Positions 33,969 through 36,395 of a DNA stretch of 36,395 nt are shown here, one piece after another. This DNA is from Prevotella sp. (GTDB lineage Bacteria; Bacteroidota; Bacteroidia; Bacteroidales; Bacteroidaceae): contig JAFYYV010000011.1 in the NCBI GenBank assembly GCA_017557405.1, forward strand, positions 1 to 36,395. The letters are read 5' to 3'. The notes below the pieces were generated by a model. The model was not told where the DNA came from, did no database searches, and saw nothing but the letters and a program-made list of their open reading frames with translations. The position numbers were made by a program, and so were the translations under genes. Positions within the stretch are counted from its first letter, which is position 1. Each line of letters begins with the position of its first letter.

Positions 33969-35759
33969 ATGGCAAATGTCAACGAACGATTGGAACAGTT
34001 GCGCGAGGTGATGCGACGTGAGAACCTTGCGGCATACATCTTCACCAGTACCGACCCCCACAATGGCGAGTATGTGCCCGACCATTGGAAAGGGCGTGAG
34101 TTCATCAGCGGCTTCAACGGCTCAGCCGGAACTGCGGTGGTGACGCTGACCAGTGCGGCTTTGTGGACCGACTCCCGTTATTTCCTCGCTGCCGAAGAGC
34201 AGTTGCGAGGCACGGAGTATCAGCTGATGAAGCTGAAGATGCCTGGCACACCCACTATCCCCGAATGGCTCGGTCAGGAGCTCCGAAACGCCGATTCCAC
34301 CGAGATAGGCATCGATGGCATGACCAACAGTGCAGCCTTCGTGGAGTCGCTCGTCAGCGACATGCGCCAGCAGGGTGGCATCACGGTCAGGACGAATTTC
34401 GACCCCTTGCGTTTCATTTGGAACGACCGCCCCGCCATTCCCATGAACCCCGTAGAGCTCCATCCGCTCGAGTATGCGGGCGAGGATACCCAGAGCAAAC
34501 TGCGCCGCATTCGTGAGGCGCTGCGCAAGCAGTATCATGCCGATGGAATGCTCGTTTCAGCCCTCGATGACATTGCCTGGACACTCAACCTGCGCGGTCA
34601 GGACGTGCACTGCAACCCCGTCTTCGTGAGCTATCTGCTCATCTCCACCACGCGCGTCATCCTTTATGTCAACAAGGAGAAACTGCCGTTGGCTGTCAAG
34701 TCCTATCTGCAGGACAACGGCATCGAGGTGGACAGCTATGAGGACGTCTCGCGAGGCCTGCGCGACTATTTCGAATACAACATCCTGCTCGACCCCTCGG
34801 AGACCAGCCACACCCTCATGAAGGCTGTCGTGCGCGAGGTGGTGCGCCAGCGGTCGCCCATTCCTGCCATGAAGGCGGTGAAGAATCCCACCGAGATACA
34901 GGGTTTCAAATCGGCGATGCTGAAGGATGGCATTGCGATGGTGAAGTTCCTGAAGTGGTTGAAGCCTGCTGTTGAGGCTGGTGGACAAACCGAAATGTCG
35001 CTCGATGCGAAGCTCACCTCCTTGCGGGCGGAGCAACCCGGATTCAGAGGCATCTCGTTCGACACCATTTGTGGCTACGAGCAGCATGGAGCCATTGTGC
35101 ACTACGAAGCCACTCCCGAGACTGACATCCCTGTGGAACCACGCGGATTCGTCCTCCTTGACAGCGGTGCTCAATATCTTGATGGAACCACCGACATCAC
35201 CCGCACCATCGCCCTCGGACCGCTCACAGAAGAGCAGCGGCGCGTTTATACGCTCGTCCTGCGCGGCCACATCCAACTTTCCATGTGCAAGTTCCCCGAT
35301 GGAGCAGCCGGCACGCAGATGGACGTTCTGGCTCGTCAGTTCCTCTGGCGCGAAGGGTTGAACTATCTGCACGGCACTGGGCATGGAGTGGGGCAGTATC
35401 TCAATGTCCACGAAGGTCCTCATCAGTTCCGCATGGAGTGGGTTCCTGCGCCGTTCCGAGCCGGTATGACGGTCACTGACGAGCCTGGCCTTTATCTCGC
35501 TGGCCGTTTCGGAGTGCGTACGGAGAACACGCTGTTGGTCACCCCGTATTGTGAGACCGAGTTCGGTCGTTTCCTGCAGTTCGAACCGTTGACCCTTTGT
35601 CCCATCGATACCACGCCCATCATTCGCGAAATGATGCTTGACGAGGAGATCGAGTGGCTCAACCAATACCATTCCACCGTTTACGAGACCCTGGCCCCCC
35701 ATCTCGATGACGATGAACGTCTGTGGCTCCGCGAAGCTACTGCCTCCTTGGAGAGATGA
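33969..35759 (+). CDS. pepP: Xaa-Pro aminopeptidase (M24B, aminopeptidase P family)
   Basis: This 596-residue dimetal enzyme removes the N-terminal residue from peptides with proline in second place. It has the eukaryote-like three-domain form: N-terminal DPHNGEYVPDHWKGREFISGF (about residues 28-48), FNGSAGTAVVT, ALWTDSRYFLAAE; a second creatinase-type domain (about 170-310); and the catalytic pita-bread domain. Metal ligands are visible in order: Asp398 (LDSGAQY), Asp409 (GTTDITRT), His472 (GTGHGVGQYLNVHEGP), Glu505 (TDEPGLY) and Glu519 (VRTENTLL). No signal peptide is present, so it is cytoplasmic. It begins 30 bases after the TlpA-like gene and ends the cluster; no strong terminator was found after it. 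Confidence 0.95.
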   Translation: MANVNERLEQLREVMRRENLAAYIFTSTDPHNGEYVPDHWKGREFISGFNGSAGTAVVTLTSAALWTDSRYFLAAEEQLRGTEYQLMKLKMPGTPTIPEWLGQELRNADSTEIGIDGMTNSAAFVESLVSDMRQQGGITVRTNFDPLRFIWNDRPAIPMNPVELHPLEYAGEDTQSKLRRIREALRKQYHADGMLVSALDDIAWTLNLRGQDVHCNPVFVSYLLISTTRVILYVNKEKLPLAVKSYLQDNGIEVDSYEDVSRGLRDYFEYNILLDPSETSHTLMKAVVREVVRQRSPIPAMKAVKNPTEIQGFKSAMLKDGIAMVKFLKWLKPAVEAGGQTEMSLDAKLTSLRAEQPGFRGISFDTICGYEQHGAIVHYEATPETDIPVEPRGFVLLDSGAQYLDGTTDITRTIALGPLTEEQRRVYTLVLRGHIQLSMCKFPDGAAGTQMDVLARQFLWREGLNYLHGTGHGVGQYLNVHEGPHQFRMEWVPAPFRAGMTVTDEPGLYLAGRFGVRTENTLLVTPYCETEFGRFLQFEPLTLCPIDTTPIIREMMLDEEIEWLNQYHSTVYETLAPHLDDDERLWLREATASLER

Positions 35760-35763
35760 AGGA

Positions 35764-35865
35764 TTAAAGATGAAAGATGATTCGCCTGGCGCCTTTGGCA
35801 AATTCGTCTGCATCTCTTATCGCTTTATCTGCGCGCGCTCCCTCCTGTTGTGCATCCTCCAACAT
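35764..35865 (-). CDS. Possible 33-residue small protein
   Basis: This frame starts ATG at 35865 and encodes a 33-residue, mostly helical, charged peptide beginning MLEDAQQEGARADKA. It lies 48 bases downstream of the predicted transcript start of the promoter at 35920-35951, which is its only support. No family is recognised, there is no clear ribosome site, and it may simply be a chance frame in an untranslated transcript. Confidence 0.22.
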   Translation of the reverse strand: MLEDAQQEGARADKAIRDADEFAKGARRIIFHL

Positions 35866-35919
35866 GGTTGCATTTTGTTGTGCTTTTCATCGTATTAAAG
35901 ATCGCTGTTATTTACATGG

Positions 35920-35951
35920 CAAAGATAGTAATAAATTATCACACCTCCAAA
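35920..35951 (-). promoter_or_regulatory. Inward-facing orphan promoter, right end
   Basis: On the minus strand TTTG (35948-35951) and TATCTTTG (35920-35927), 20 bases apart, form a perfect Bacteroidetes promoter pointing at the 3' end of pepP. Its flanks (AAATTTGGA and ATGTAAAT) match those of the promoter at 375-406. Transcription would start near 35913. Confidence 0.55.
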
Positions 35952-36020
35952 TTTCGAGGTTTCTGACGTGTTAAAATCTGTAAAAATACTGGCCGTTTTT
36001 TATTAATTATCTTTAATGCT

Positions 36021-36086
36021 GTCAAAGGCCACAAAAGACCGCCTCAAAGCTATGCAATGAGCCTGTTATAGATGGTCAATGACAGA
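36021..36086 (+). repeat. 22-bp tandem array, right copy
   Basis: Three units start at 36021, 36043 and 36065, exactly 22 bases apart. The first two fit G/CTCAAAG, six bases, then AAAGAC or AATGAG; the third is degenerate (GTTATAG, ATGGTC, AATGAC). Hexamers are GCCACA, CTATGC and ATGGTC. Orientation is the same as in the other two arrays. Confidence 0.8.
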
Positions 36087-36123
36087 GGTGCAGCGATGCT
36101 AGTGGGAGAGGGCAAACCATTTG

Positions 36124-36248
36124 AGTATTGTGAAAGGATGTTAATTGGGAAAAGGAGAAATGTGATTTTGTGACTGTGACATTGTGACATTTAGTACCTC
36201 CCATATTTGCAAAAGGGCACGCCTCTACTATGGGTTATTATAATATAT
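36124..36248 (-). repeat. Right copy of the terminal inverted block
   Basis: The reverse complement of 36222-36248 equals bases 1-27 with one mismatch, and similarity continues inward to a shared TTTCACAATACT. Where the left copy has AATGTAGC repeats, this copy has AATGTCAC repeats. Two bases later the 23S rRNA fragment begins. Confidence 0.7.
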
Positions 36249-36250
36249 AA

Positions 36251-36395
36251 TTCGGGGATTGGCAAACACGAATTGATCCGGCCGTATCCGAATGGGGCAA
36301 CCCACTGGATTGAAGATCCAGTACCATCGTAAAGATGGGGCGAACCCGGGGAACTGAAACATCTTAGTACCCGGAGGAGGAGAAAGAAACGATCG
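36251..36395 (+). rRNA. 23S rRNA, 5'-truncated fragment running off the window
   Basis: From TTCGGGGATTGGC onward the sequence follows the first part of 23S rRNA: CCGAATGGGGCAACCC, GGCGAACC.GGGGAACTGAAACATCTTAGTACCCGGAGGA. The small helices ACTGGAT/ATCCAGT and CCATC/GATGG are intact, so this is not a decayed copy. About the first 70 bases of a normal 23S gene are missing, replaced by the AT-rich terminal block, and no 16S gene, spacer tRNA or rRNA promoter precedes it. The fragment continues beyond the window. Confidence 0.85.

Larger units (their letters stand above)
35760..36250. other. Gene-poor right end before the 23S fragment
   Basis: It contains a possible 33-residue open frame (35764-35865, minus), an inward-facing promoter (35920-35951, minus), the third 22-bp array (36021-36086) and the right copy of the terminal inverted block (36124-36248). 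The order from the window edge inward (block, array, promoter) is the same as at the left end. No tRNA or other RNA gene is seen. Confidence 0.65.

Noticed and set aside
34557-35813. A 418-codon minus-strand frame opposite pepP
   Set aside because: It is a long antisense shadow in GC-rich codons; pepP has all metal ligands in order and the antisense product matches nothing recognisable.
1-36248. Composite transposon bounded by the inverted terminal blocks
   Set aside because: The interior carries core genes (priA, gltX, waaA, mdh) and no transposase or integrase, and the blocks are diverged.

Overview
ORGANISM. The window looks like chromosomal DNA from a member of the Bacteroidales, most likely a Prevotella-type organism, and probably a complete contig. 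The evidence is: promoters of the Bacteroidetes form (TTTG or TTG, about 20 bases, then TAnnTTTG) in front of most transcription units; several secreted proteins ending in the C-terminal motif YDLQGRR...GKK...K that is common in Prevotella; a 771-residue TlpA-type lipid-free thioredoxin protein; DUF3737 and PatB neighbours; and a 23S rRNA fragment at the right end that reads as Bacteroidetes type. No tRNA, CRISPR array, transposase or phage gene was found. LAYOUT. 1-888: gene-free left end with a terminal inverted block, a 22-bp tandem array, a strong orphan promoter and a 38-bp direct repeat. 889-12482: a same-strand cluster made of an RND adaptor, an RND pump, a 1263-residue Met-rich secreted protein, a tiny acidic peptide, the outer-membrane channel and a cation/proton antiporter, closed by a clear terminator. 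12602-14938: priA, convergent with a FadL-type outer-membrane protein (15030-16556) across a bidirectional terminator. 16829-18928: a 7TM-HD phosphohydrolase, divergent from gltX-waaA (19023-21785). 21982-27392 (minus): patB, DUF3737 and a GH128-like secreted glycoside hydrolase. 27530-28522 (minus): malate dehydrogenase. 28885-35759 (plus): a porin, a sodium/solute symporter, a TlpA-like protein and an Xaa-Pro aminopeptidase. 35760-36395: gene-poor right end with an inward-facing orphan promoter, a third 22-bp array, the second copy of the terminal inverted block, and a 5'-truncated 23S rRNA. HOW IT WORKS TOGETHER. Most of the window is core metabolism and envelope biology: replication restart, glutamyl-tRNA synthesis, Kdo transfer to lipid A, cyclic-di-AMP-type turnover, malate oxidation. 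The accessory part is the efflux operon, where a large surface protein and a small peptide sit between the pump and its outer-membrane channel. That arrangement, the 22-bp arrays (three intergenic sites, exact 22-bp period, GTCAAAG-N6-AATGAG-N3), and the inverted terminal blocks next to a broken rRNA gene are the points that ordinary annotation would miss. All family assignments come from reading motifs by eye; no database search was possible.
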